From positions 1 to 9,089 of the forward strand of contig CAYTZW010000038.1 in assembly GCA_964442785.1 (NCBI GenBank): a stretch of DNA of 9,089 nucleotides, read 5' to 3'. This document shows, one piece after another, positions 1-6,605 of this stretch; positions within the stretch are counted from its first letter, which is position 1; each line of letters opens with the position of its first letter. This stretch comes from SIG223 sp964442785 (lineage in GTDB: Bacteria > Bacillota_I > Bacilli_A > RFN20 > DUOF01). The translations under genes and the position numbers were made by a program. Under the pieces are notes generated by a model. The model was not told where the DNA came from and made no database searches. It worked only from the letters and a program-made list of their open reading frames with translations.

Positions 1-3
1 AAT

Positions 4-18
4 CTGTCTTGAAGACAG
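4..18 (+). other. Small hairpin ahead of a terminator, possible leader element
   Basis: CTGTC (4-8) pairs with GACAG (14-18) around TTGAA. The core GTCTTGAAGAC is a perfect palindrome around a central G. Its CTTGAAGAC part recurs in the terminator hairpin at 34-42, so the two hairpins could exchange strands (bases 6-10 can pair with 38-42). It lies at the window edge, so it may be the tail of an upstream transcript or part of a folT leader. I could not match it to a riboswitch I know. Confidence 0.4.
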
Positions 19-22
19 TGAG

Positions 23-52
23 AAAAACCGCGCCTTGAAGACGCGGATTTTT
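23..52 (+). terminator. Intrinsic terminator (or attenuator) upstream of folT
   Basis: CCGCG (28-32) pairs with CGCGG (42-46). The stem continues inward past a C-A mismatch as CTT/AAG-type pairing. It is flanked by AAAAA at 23-27 and a TTTTT run at 48-52. The GC-rich stem in very AT-rich surroundings followed by a U-run is the classic rho-independent form. It ends 48 nt before folT, so it either ends an upstream unit or attenuates folT; the missing left flank prevents deciding. Confidence 0.7.
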
Positions 53-53
53 A

Positions 54-81
54 TTGTGAATATTTAAAAATTATATATAAT
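54..81 (+). promoter_or_regulatory. Candidate SigA promoter for folT
   Basis: TATAAT at 76-81 matches the -10 consensus perfectly, with TTGTGA (54-59, 4 of 6) as -35 and a 16-nt spacer. The predicted start near 88 falls right at the ribosome binding site AGGTGA (89-94), leaving almost no leader. The region is so AT-rich that a chance -10 is possible. Confidence 0.35.
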
Positions 82-99
82 ATAAATCAGGTGATATTT

Positions 100-612
100 A
101 TGCAAAAAACAAGAATTATATCTTTTTGTGGAATTGCAATCGCTTTAGGTGTTATTCTTTCAAGATTTCTATCTATCAATACTGCGATTGTTCAAATAAG
201 TTTTAGTTTTATACCTGTTATTATAGTAGCCGAAGTTTTGGGATGGAAATACTCTACTATAGTTTCTGCTCTTATTGATTTGGTAGGAGCTTTATTATTT
301 CCATTTGGAACTTATTTTTTTGGTTTTACAATAAGTGCCGCTTTATCAGGTTTTATCTATGGCGTATTTTTGTATCATAAAGAAGAATGGACAAGCAAAA
401 AATTATTAGTAATGACCTTAATTTCTTGTTTAATTATTGATTTTTTTGTCCACGCTATCTTAAATACAATATGGTTAAGAATAATGTATAACAAGTATTT
501 TGATTTATTATTACCTATTAGATATTTAAAACAATTACTAATTTTACCTTTTCAAATTTTTACCGTGATTACTTGCGATAGAATGATTAAAGATAGAATA
601 AAGATAAAATAA
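100..612 (+). CDS. folT: Folate-family ECF transporter S component (FolT)
   Basis: Substrate-binding membrane subunit of an energy-coupling factor transporter, predicted to bind folate and work with a shared EcfA/A'/T module encoded elsewhere. The 170-residue protein is almost wholly hydrophobic, with about six membrane segments, the usual size and fold of S components. Family-like stretches are the GALLFPFG run (63-70), GFTISAALSGFIYG (75-88), LNTIWL (121-126) and the basic RYLKQ near 141-145; together they resemble the folate subgroup. The ATG at 100 is preferred because AGGTGA at 89-94 sits 5 nt before it. The in-frame GTG at 91 lies inside that binding site and would only add three residues. 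The gene ends 54 nt before sufC with no terminator between, so some read-through into suf is possible. Folate as substrate is inferred from family resemblance; a related vitamin or folate precursor cannot be excluded. Confidence 0.85.
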   Translation: MQKTRIISFCGIAIALGVILSRFLSINTAIVQISFSFIPVIIVAEVLGWKYSTIVSALIDLVGALLFPFGTYFFGFTISAALSGFIYGVFLYHKEEWTSKKLLVMTLISCLIIDFFVHAILNTIWLRIMYNKYFDLLLPIRYLKQLLILPFQIFTVITCDRMIKDRIKIK

Positions 613-613
613 A

Positions 614-642
614 TTGAATTATATTGTCAATAAAGTTAAAAT
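614..642 (+). promoter_or_regulatory. Candidate promoter of the suf operon
   Basis: TTGAAT (614-619) and TAAAAT (637-642) are separated by 17 nt, matching the SigA boxes at 4 of 6 and 5 of 6. The -35 begins just after the folT stop. The predicted start is near 649, about 18 nt before sufC. No operator for an iron or Fe-S regulator is evident. Confidence 0.45.
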
Positions 643-666
643 ATTAAAGGATAAGAGGTGGCATAA

Positions 667-1473
667 GTGGAAACTCTAAAAATTGAAGATTTAGTAGTAA
701 CAGTAGAAGATAACATTATTTTAAAAGGATTAAATTTAACCATAAATACGGGAGAAATACACGCTTTAATAGGCCCAAATGGACACGGCAAATCAACTCT
801 TTTAAATACCATTATGGGACATTATCAATACAAAGTAGAGTCAGGAAAAATAACTTTTAATGACCAAGATGTTTTACAAATGTCTGTTGACCAAAGAGCA
901 AAAGCAGGCTTATTTTTAGCAATGCAATATCCTCCAGAAGTAGCAGGAGTAAACAATGGAGATTTTTTAAAAGCAGCGATTAATTCAAGAAGTGAAAAGC
1001 CAATAAGTTTATATCAATTTATTAAAAATATGGAAAAATGTAGCAATGATGTAGGCTTATCTTTAGATATGGCACACCGTAATTTAAACGAAGGATTTTC
1101 AGGTGGTGAAAAGAAAAGAAATGAACTTTTACAAATGAAACTTTTACAACCTAAAATTGCTTTACTTGATGAAATAGATTCAGGATTAGACGTTGATGCG
1201 TTACGAATTGTTGCTAATACAATAAATGAAATGAAAGGTGAAAATTTTGGAGCAGTCATTATTTCTCACTACTCAAAATTATATGAAATGATAGAACCTA
1301 CTCACGTCCATATTATAGTAGACGGAAAAATAATTCTTTCGGGTGGCAAAGAATTGCTAGAAAAAGTAAATCAAGAAGGTTATGAATTTCTTGAAAAAGA
1401 ATATGGCATAAAACTAAAAAAAGAAAAGAAGAAAATTTCTATTGGAAATTGTGCAGTGAAGGTGTCAAAATAA
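667..1473 (+). CDS. sufC: Fe-S cluster assembly ATPase SufC
   Basis: Cytosolic ABC-type ATPase of the SufBCD scaffold complex; ATP binding and hydrolysis drive the rearrangement of SufB/SufD during cluster assembly. The 268-residue protein has the full nucleotide-binding set: Walker A GPNGHGKST (36-44), ABC signature FSGGEKKR (144-151), Walker B IALLDEIDSGLD (164-175, with D168 and E169), and the H-loop histidine H201. The AMQYPPEV run (85-92) and EKKRNE are typical of SufC rather than of transporter ATPases. There are no membrane segments. The start is GTG at 667 behind AGAGGTG (654-660). The C-terminus carries about 20 extra residues, rich in lysine (KKEKKK at 251-256), compared with the E. 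coli protein. Its stop TAA overlaps the sufD ATG (TAATG), indicating translational coupling. First gene of the suf operon. Confidence 0.97.
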   Translation: METLKIEDLVVTVEDNIILKGLNLTINTGEIHALIGPNGHGKSTLLNTIMGHYQYKVESGKITFNDQDVLQMSVDQRAKAGLFLAMQYPPEVAGVNNGDFLKAAINSRSEKPISLYQFIKNMEKCSNDVGLSLDMAHRNLNEGFSGGEKKRNELLQMKLLQPKIALLDEIDSGLDVDALRIVANTINEMKGENFGAVIISHYSKLYEMIEPTHVHIIVDGKIILSGGKELLEKVNQEGYEFLEKEYGIKLKKEKKKISIGNCAVKVSK

Positions 1474-2306
1474 TGAAAATTATATTTGAAAACGGAAAAA
1501 TTAATATCATTTCAGAAAATGAATTACAACAAGAAAAAGACAAAATAATCGTAACCGAAAAAAAAGTCTTGAACAATTTAGAAATAGAAAATAATACCTT
1601 AAATCTTGTCCTTGATACATCAATAGACATTAATGAAGAATACAAAAACGTTTTATCTTTAGATTATACTTTGGTACTAAATGATGATGTTCAAATAAAA
1701 AATATTTCCTTAATTGAAGAAAACAATAAAAGTATTAATAAAAAGGTAATTATTAATGAAAATAATAGATATGAACAAATAGTGATTGATTTACTAAATA
1801 ATGATTACCAATTCAATGAAAATATCGACATTGATGGCGTAAATTCATATTGTTATAGCAAAGTTGCTTCAATGGTATCTAATAACAAAAAGAAAATTAA
1901 AATAGCAGTTAATCATTTAAAAGAGAGTTCTAGTTCCAAATTAGATAACTATGGAGTAGTAACTTCAAAAGGTAATTTGGAATTTGAAATAATTGGTAAT
2001 ATTATGAAAAAATGCAAAAAAAGTAATGTCTTACAAAATAACAAAATAATATTATTTGACAAAGAAAGTGTTGGAGAAATAAAACCTTTGTTATATATAG
2101 ATGAAAATGATGTTGTTGCTACTCACGCTGCTGCAGTAGGAAAAGTAGATGATAATCATATATTTTACCTTATGAGTAGAGGAATTAACGAGATAGAAGC
2201 CAAAAAAACGATTGCTTTAGGTTACTTAAAGCCAGTTTTGGAATATATTAATGATGAAAAGATAAAAAAAGAAATAAGTGATTTAATGGAAAAAGAGGTG
2301 TTTTAA
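1473..2306 (+). CDS. sufD: Short SufD-like Fe-S assembly protein
   Basis: SufB/SufD-family partner that should pair with SufB and bind SufC in the scaffold complex. It is 277 residues, against roughly 400-440 for usual SufD, with the loss in the N-terminal and beta-helix part. The C-terminal third is clearly family: ATHAAAVGKVDD (216-227), placing H218 where SufD carries its conserved functional histidine, then FYLMSRGI (231-238) and an LGYLKPVLEYI tail that parallels SufB in this window. The N-terminal half is Asn/Lys/Glu/Ile-rich and I would not recognise it alone. The ATG at 1473 is chosen because it overlaps the sufC stop (TAATG) and has AAGGTG (1459-1464) 8 nt upstream; upstream in-frame starts would add only eight residues inside sufC. 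The reading frame is intact, so this looks like a reduced gene and not a fragment. Confidence 0.88.
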   Translation: MKIIFENGKINIISENELQQEKDKIIVTEKKVLNNLEIENNTLNLVLDTSIDINEEYKNVLSLDYTLVLNDDVQIKNISLIEENNKSINKKVIINENNRYEQIVIDLLNNDYQFNENIDIDGVNSYCYSKVASMVSNNKKKIKIAVNHLKESSSSKLDNYGVVTSKGNLEFEIIGNIMKKCKKSNVLQNNKIILFDKESVGEIKPLLYIDENDVVATHAAAVGKVDDNHIFYLMSRGINEIEAKKTIALGYLKPVLEYINDEKIKKEISDLMEKEVF

Positions 2307-3521
2307 ATGTTAAATGTAAAAAGCATTAGAAAAGATTTTCCAATGCTAATGGAGAAAAGAGAAAAACCATTAGTATATTTTGATAATGCTGCTACAACAT
2401 TTAAACCATATTGTGTTCTAAATGCCATAAAAGATTACTATTATAAATACACTTCAAATGCTCATCGAGGAGATTATGATTTGAGTTACCAAGTAGATGT
2501 TGAATATGAAAAAGCCCGTGAAATATGTGCTGATTTTATTAAAGCTCAAAAAAATGAAATAATATTTACTTCAGGAACTACCGAAAGTGCGAACTTAGTG
2601 GCTTTCAGTTATGGAATTGATAATCTTCAAGAAGGAGATGAAATTGTTTTAACCGAACAAGAACACGCTTCTAATACACTACCTTGGTATAAAATAGCTA
2701 AAATAAAAAAAGCTATTATAAAATTTATTCCTTTAGAAAACAATAAAATTACGATTGAAAATGTGAAAAAAACAATAACTGAAAAAACCAAAATTGTTGC
2801 TATTTGTCAAGCATCAAATACATTAGGTTATATTAATGATATAAAAGAAATTACCAAAATCGCACATCAAAAAGGAGCGGTAGTTTTAGTAGATGCTGCC
2901 CAAAGCGTTACCTTTATGAATATAGATGTTAAAGACTTAGATTGTGATTTTTTATATTTTTCAGGCCATAAATTATGTGGTCCAACAGGAATTGGAGTAC
3001 TATATGGAAAAGCCAAACTTTTAGAAAAAATGGCACCATTTTATGAAGGTGGTGGAATGAATATCATCTATGATAATCAAATGAATGTTACTTATAAAAG
3101 TTCGCCTTCTAAATTTGAAGCAGGAACTCCTAAAATAGAAGGAGCAATCGGACTAGCAACAGCAATAAAATATTTACAATCAATAGGATTAGAAGAAATC
3201 CATAAATATGAAATAGAATTAAAAAAATATGCTTTAAAAGAACTAAAAAAATTAGATAATGTTGAAATATACAATGAAGATAGTGATAGCAACCTTCTTA
3301 TCTTTAATATAAAAGGAGTATTTCCTCAAGATAGTGCTAGTTATTTCAATAAATATGGCATCTGTTTAAGAGGAGGAAACCATTGTGCTAAATTAGTTGT
3401 CGGTCATTATGTACCTTTAAACTTAAGATGTTCATTCTCGTTTTATAATACGAAAGAAGAAATAGACTATTTTATTTCAATAGCAAAGGGAGGAAGTGAT
3501 TTTCTTGACGCCTATTTTTGA
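2307..3521 (+). CDS. sufS: Cysteine desulfurase SufS
   Basis: PLP enzyme that converts L-cysteine to L-alanine and holds the sulfur as a persulfide for SufU; fold-type I, group II (SufS/CsdA). The 404-residue protein is of usual length. Visible landmarks are YFDNAATT (24-31), the PLP phosphate-site SGTTES (89-94), H120 stacking on the cofactor, D196 and Q199 in VDAAQS, the Schiff-base lysine K222 in FSGHKLCGPTG, and the persulfide cysteine C360 in GGNHCAK. R375 in LRCSFSFYNT matches the substrate-carboxylate arginine region. The ATG directly follows the sufD stop, with AAAGAGGTG (2292-2300) as binding site. The short loop around C360 fits a SufU-dependent SufS and not IscS. The 3' end overlaps sufU by 17 nt. 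Confidence 0.97.
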   Translation: MLNVKSIRKDFPMLMEKREKPLVYFDNAATTFKPYCVLNAIKDYYYKYTSNAHRGDYDLSYQVDVEYEKAREICADFIKAQKNEIIFTSGTTESANLVAFSYGIDNLQEGDEIVLTEQEHASNTLPWYKIAKIKKAIIKFIPLENNKITIENVKKTITEKTKIVAICQASNTLGYINDIKEITKIAHQKGAVVLVDAAQSVTFMNIDVKDLDCDFLYFSGHKLCGPTGIGVLYGKAKLLEKMAPFYEGGGMNIIYDNQMNVTYKSSPSKFEAGTPKIEGAIGLATAIKYLQSIGLEEIHKYEIELKKYALKELKKLDNVEIYNEDSDSNLLIFNIKGVFPQDSASYFNKYGICLRGGNHCAKLVVGHYVPLNLRCSFSFYNTKEEIDYFISIAKGGSDFLDAYF

Positions 3522-3942
3522 TGATCCAATGATGGTAAGGCAAGTTATTTTAGACCATTACCAATATCCAAGAAACAAAGAACTAACACATAATTGTGAT
3601 TATTGTAGCAAAAGAATGAATTCAGATTCTTGCATTGATGACATAACTATAGAAATGTTAGTAGTAAATGGTAAAATAGAAGATATCCGTTTTGACGGGG
3701 TGGCGTGTGCAATATCTACTGCTTCAACTTCTATTATGACTGAATTATTAAAAGGAAAAACTAAACAAGAAGCGGATATTATTATCAAAGAATATCTAAA
3801 AATGATTAATGAAGAAGAATATGATGAAGAAATATTACAAGAAGCCGCTGCTTTTAAAAACACAGGAAAACAAGCCAATCGTATCAAATGTGCTACTATT
3901 GGTTGGCTAGGGGCTAAAGAAATACTCGAAGAAAAGGAGTGA
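3505..3942 (+). CDS. sufU: Fe-S assembly sulfur acceptor SufU, variant metal site
   Basis: Zinc-dependent sulfur acceptor of SufS in Gram-positive Suf systems, in the IscU/NifU-N fold. The 145-residue protein has VRQVILDHYQYPRN at the N-terminus (11-24), the usual SufU opening, and the three expected cysteines with an aspartate: C43 and D45 (SCIDD), C68 (GVACAIS) and C129 (RIKCAT). The 60-residue spacing between C68 and C129 is that of SufU, longer than IscU. Two oddities: the residue after the first ligand is Ile instead of the common Gly (CGD), and an extra CDYC pair sits at C31/C34. I chose TTG at 3505: AGGAAGTGAT (3491-3500) places the core 8 nt before it. GTG at 3496 would lie within that binding site and is only two bases from the AGGGAGG at 3487-3493; it would add three residues. 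Overlaps the sufS end, so coupled. Confidence 0.93.
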   Translation: MTPIFDDPMMVRQVILDHYQYPRNKELTHNCDYCSKRMNSDSCIDDITIEMLVVNGKIEDIRFDGVACAISTASTSIMTELLKGKTKQEADIIIKEYLKMINEEEYDEEILQEAAAFKNTGKQANRIKCATIGWLGAKEILEEKE

Positions 3943-3947
3943 GTAAG

Positions 3948-5342
3948 ATGAACAAATCTTCTTTTAAAGAAGAATATAAATATGGCTTTAAAGATGAAGA
4001 AAAAGCATCTTATAAAACGGAAAAAGGATTAAATGAAAACATTGTAAAAGAAATATCTAAAGTAAAGAATGAACCCGAATGGATGAAAGAATATCGACTT
4101 AAATCTTTAAAATACTTTGAGTCAAAACCTTTACAAAACTGGGGACCAGATTTAAGTAATATTGACTATCAAGACTTTACATATTATATAAAACCTGCAG
4201 ATAAAAGGTCATCATCTTGGGAAGATGTACCTACTAATATCAAAAATACTTTCGATAAATTAGGAATTCCCGAAGCCGAACAAAAATACTTAGCAGGAGT
4301 TTCTACTCAATATGAATCAGAAGTAGTTTATCATAATATGTTAAAAGAAGTAGAAGAAAAAGGAATTATCTTTACCGATACCGATACCGCTTTAAGAGAA
4401 TATCCAGAATTATTTAAAAAATACTTTGGAAAACTTGTTCCTTACACAGATAACAAATTTGCTGCTTTAAATGGTGCAGTTTGGTCTGGTGGCTCTTTTA
4501 TTTATGTACCAAAAGGAGTTAAAGTAGATAAACCTTTACAATCTTATTTTAGAATTAACTCTGAAAGAATGGGACAATTTGAAAGAACCTTAATCATAGT
4601 AGATGATGATGCCGATGTTCATTATGTTGAAGGCTGTACTGCTCCCTTATATTCAGCATCATCACTTCACGCAGCAGTAGTAGAAATCTATGTAGGAAAA
4701 AGAGCCAAATGCCGTTATTCCACAATACAAAATTGGTCTGATAACATAATTAATTTAGTTACCAAAAGAGCCAAAGTAGAAGAAAATGGTTTAATGGAAT
4801 GGATAGATGGAAATATAGGTTCTTCTATCAATATGAAATATCCTGCTTGCATTTTAGCGGAAGAAGGAGCAAAAGGATTATGTATATCAATCGCCGTTGC
4901 TTCTAACAATCAAAAACAAGATGCAGGAGCAAAAATGATACATCTAGCTCCAAATACAAGTTCTACAATTATCTCAAAATCAATAGGAAAAAATGGTGGA
5001 GAAGTTAATTATCGAGGATTAGTAAAAATAGCACCACAAGCCTATAATTCAAGAAGCCACGTTCAATGTGATACCCTTCTTTTAGATAACTTATCAAGAA
5101 GTGATACCATACCTTCTAATATAGTTAACAATAATCAATCAATTATTGAACACGAAGCAAGTGTTTCTAAAGTAAGTGAAGACCAATTATTCTATCTAAT
5201 GAGTAGAGGAATAGATAAAAAACAAGCCTTAAAAATGATTGTAATGGGCTTTATTGAACCATTTAGTTCGGAATTACCAATGGAATATGCAGTAGAACTA
5301 AATCAATTAATCAATTTAGAAATGGAAAACTCAATAGGATAA
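3948..5342 (+). CDS. sufB: Fe-S cluster assembly scaffold SufB
   Basis: Central scaffold of the SufBCD complex, where sulfur and iron are thought to be joined. The 464-residue protein is full length for SufB. It shows the N-terminal helical part, the FGKLVPYTDNKFAALN segment (160-175), VYVPKG-like IYVPKG (185-190), then the beta-helix with EGCTAPLY (C230, equivalent of the first key cysteine) and HVQCDTLLLD (C374, at the place of the essential sulfur-accepting cysteine), then EHEASVSK (401-408, His 402) and FYLMSRGI. ATG at 3948 is preferred: AAGGAG at 3934-3939 is 8 nt upstream, while the in-frame GTG at 3939 lies within it. The start region overlaps the end of sufU closely (5 nt gap). It is the last gene of the operon and is followed at once by a terminator. 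Confidence 0.97.
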   Translation: MNKSSFKEEYKYGFKDEEKASYKTEKGLNENIVKEISKVKNEPEWMKEYRLKSLKYFESKPLQNWGPDLSNIDYQDFTYYIKPADKRSSSWEDVPTNIKNTFDKLGIPEAEQKYLAGVSTQYESEVVYHNMLKEVEEKGIIFTDTDTALREYPELFKKYFGKLVPYTDNKFAALNGAVWSGGSFIYVPKGVKVDKPLQSYFRINSERMGQFERTLIIVDDDADVHYVEGCTAPLYSASSLHAAVVEIYVGKRAKCRYSTIQNWSDNIINLVTKRAKVEENGLMEWIDGNIGSSINMKYPACILAEEGAKGLCISIAVASNNQKQDAGAKMIHLAPNTSSTIISKSIGKNGGEVNYRGLVKIAPQAYNSRSHVQCDTLLLDNLSRSDTIPSNIVNNNQSIIEHEASVSKVSEDQLFYLMSRGIDKKQALKMIVMGFIEPFSSELPMEYAVELNQLINLEMENSIG

Positions 5343-5369
5343 AATCTCCTCAAAAAAAGGAGATTTTTT
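5341..5369 (+). terminator. Terminator of the suf operon
   Basis: AAAATCTCC (5341-5349) pairs with GGAGATTTT (5359-5367) around a loop of T, C and seven A; T runs to 5369. The stem begins within the sufB stop. It sits between convergent sufB and the CBS gene, and the mirror-image A-run at its left gives a weaker U-tract for the opposite strand, so it may serve both. Confidence 0.93.
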
Positions 5370-5371
5370 AA

Positions 5372-5800
5372 TTACAAATTTTTAAAATGACTTTCCGTAA
5401 AAATATTACCAATATTATTAATACTATCCGAACTATTCAAAACAATATCTTTCAAAGAAATAACACCAGATAAAAGATTATCATTATCCAAAACTAAAAC
5501 CCTTCTAATCTTGTAATTAGACATCGTAAAAATCACATCAGAAATAGAAGTTTCTTCCATAACAAATTGCAAAGGAGCAGGGGTCATATACTTGCAAACC
5601 TTATCATTTAAAAAATTTTCGCCTTCAATTCTTAAAATAATATCTCTATCCGTTATAACACCTAAAATATTATCATTTTCAACAACAGGCAAGAAACCAA
5701 TATTATGTTCTTTCATTATTTTACAAGACTGTTTAATGGTACAATTAGGAGAAATTGTTATTAGAGAAGAACTCATAATATTTCTTGCAATATTTTTCAT
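5372..5800 (-). CDS. Protein with two CBS domains
   Basis: Small soluble protein made of a tandem CBS pair (Bateman module), a fold that typically binds adenine nucleotides and acts as an energy or ligand sensor; partner and ligand are unknown here. The 142-residue protein has CBS1 at about 8-56, with MSSSLITISPNCTI, the FLPVVENDNILGVITDRDI run (36-54), and CBS2 at about 72-120, opening with MTPAPLQFV and ending with LSGVISLKDIV. No other domain or membrane segment is seen. ATG at 5800 is chosen because AGGTGG (5805-5810 on the plus strand as CCACCT) lies 4 nt upstream; the longer start at 5827 would place that site inside the gene. It is divergent from yunB across 77 bp and convergent with sufB. 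A role in metabolite sensing is family-level inference only. Confidence 0.85.
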   Translation of the reverse strand: MKNIARNIMSSSLITISPNCTIKQSCKIMKEHNIGFLPVVENDNILGVITDRDIILRIEGENFLNDKVCKYMTPAPLQFVMEETSISDVIFTMSNYKIRRVLVLDNDNLLSGVISLKDIVLNSSDSINNIGNIFTESHFKNL

Positions 5801-5833
5801 AAAACCACCTGCATACATTATTAACAAATATAT

Positions 5834-5862
5834 TCATTTTATTCGATTTTAATTCATATATT
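5834..5862 (+). promoter_or_regulatory. Candidate SigE (sporulation) promoter of yunB
   Basis: TCATTTT (5834-5840) and CATATATT (5855-5862), 14 nt apart, match the mother-cell SigE boxes KMATATT and CATACAnT at 6 of 7 and 7 of 8. The start would be near 5869, at the binding site GAGGT (5868-5872). A second option is a perfect CATACATT at 5812-5819 with a poor -35 (TATTTTT, 5791-5797), which would give a normal ~50 nt leader. yunB is under SigE in B. subtilis. Confidence 0.38.
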
Positions 5863-5877
5863 AAGATGAGGTAAAAA

Positions 5878-6597
5878 ATGAAAAATTTTAAATGGAAAGA
5901 CATAAAAATTGTTGGATTTCTAACAAGTTTAATTGTAATGACTGTAATTTCTTTAAATACGTTAAATAGAAATGTGAAACCAGTAGTAACAGAATATGGA
6001 AAAAACAAAAGCATAGAAATCGCCAATTTAATAATTAACAACTCAATATTAGAAATAATAGGAGAAATAAATAAACCATATATAATAATAAATGAGAATA
6101 ATGAAGGAAAAATAACAAGTTTTTCATACAATAATGCCTTATTAAACAAAATTTCCACTGAAATAAATATGAAAATAAATAAAAATATTAAATTAGTGCA
6201 AGAAGGAAAACTAGAAACACTTAACATTATAAATGATGTCATAGATTATAAAGTTAAAGATGAAGCAATATATTATCAAGTTCCTTTGTTTATTGGTTCC
6301 TCAAACTTTATATTATCTTCATTAGGCCCAAATATACCCTTAAAATTTCAACTAATGGGGAATACGACAACAGAATTAATATCTTCGATTAATTCTTATG
6401 GAATCAATAATGTGTTAGTGGAAATAAAGATAAAAACAAAACTAAATATGAAAGTATTGCTACCTTTCAGCAAAGAAAATAATCAAATAGAAAATACTAC
6501 CATAATCGCATCTTTAGCAATCCAAGGAGAAATACCAAATTACTATTTAGGAAGTGGAAGTATAAATAATATGACAGGAACAATACCTGTAAGTTAG
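5878..6597 (+). CDS. yunB: Sporulation protein YunB
   Basis: YunB-family membrane protein made in the mother cell during endospore formation; needed for proper sporulation in Bacillus, molecular role unknown. The 239-residue protein has one N-terminal membrane anchor (about 11-29) and an outside domain. Family signature: SSLGPNIPLKFQLMGN (147-162), YGINNVLVEI (174-183), a VLLPF strand near 193-197, and QGEIPNYY (216-223), matching the LGP-IP / YGINNALIE / QGEVP pattern of Bacillus YunB. ATG at 5878 has GAGGT 5 nt upstream. Its stop is embedded in the binding site of the next gene (TTAGGAG), so the two are co-translated as an operon. Confidence 0.92.
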   Translation: MKNFKWKDIKIVGFLTSLIVMTVISLNTLNRNVKPVVTEYGKNKSIEIANLIINNSILEIIGEINKPYIIINENNEGKITSFSYNNALLNKISTEINMKINKNIKLVQEGKLETLNIINDVIDYKVKDEAIYYQVPLFIGSSNFILSSLGPNIPLKFQLMGNTTTELISSINSYGINNVLVEIKIKTKLNMKVLLPFSKENNQIENTTIIASLAIQGEIPNYYLGSGSINNMTGTIPVS

Positions 6598-6605
6598 GAG
6601 AAAAA

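Noticed and set aside
1..60. T-box or tetrahydrofolate riboswitch before folT
   Set aside because: No AGGGTGG T-box motif and no match to the folate riboswitch pattern I remember; only the hairpins can be supported.
5592..5852. Plus-strand frame of 86 codons opposite the CBS gene
   Set aside because: Antisense shadow of the CBS-domain gene without a ribosome binding site.
5745..6242. Hydrophobic minus-strand frame of 165 codons opposite yunB
   Set aside because: It is the shadow of yunB and overlaps the CBS gene start; AT-rich antisense DNA gives Ile/Phe/Leu-rich frames easily.
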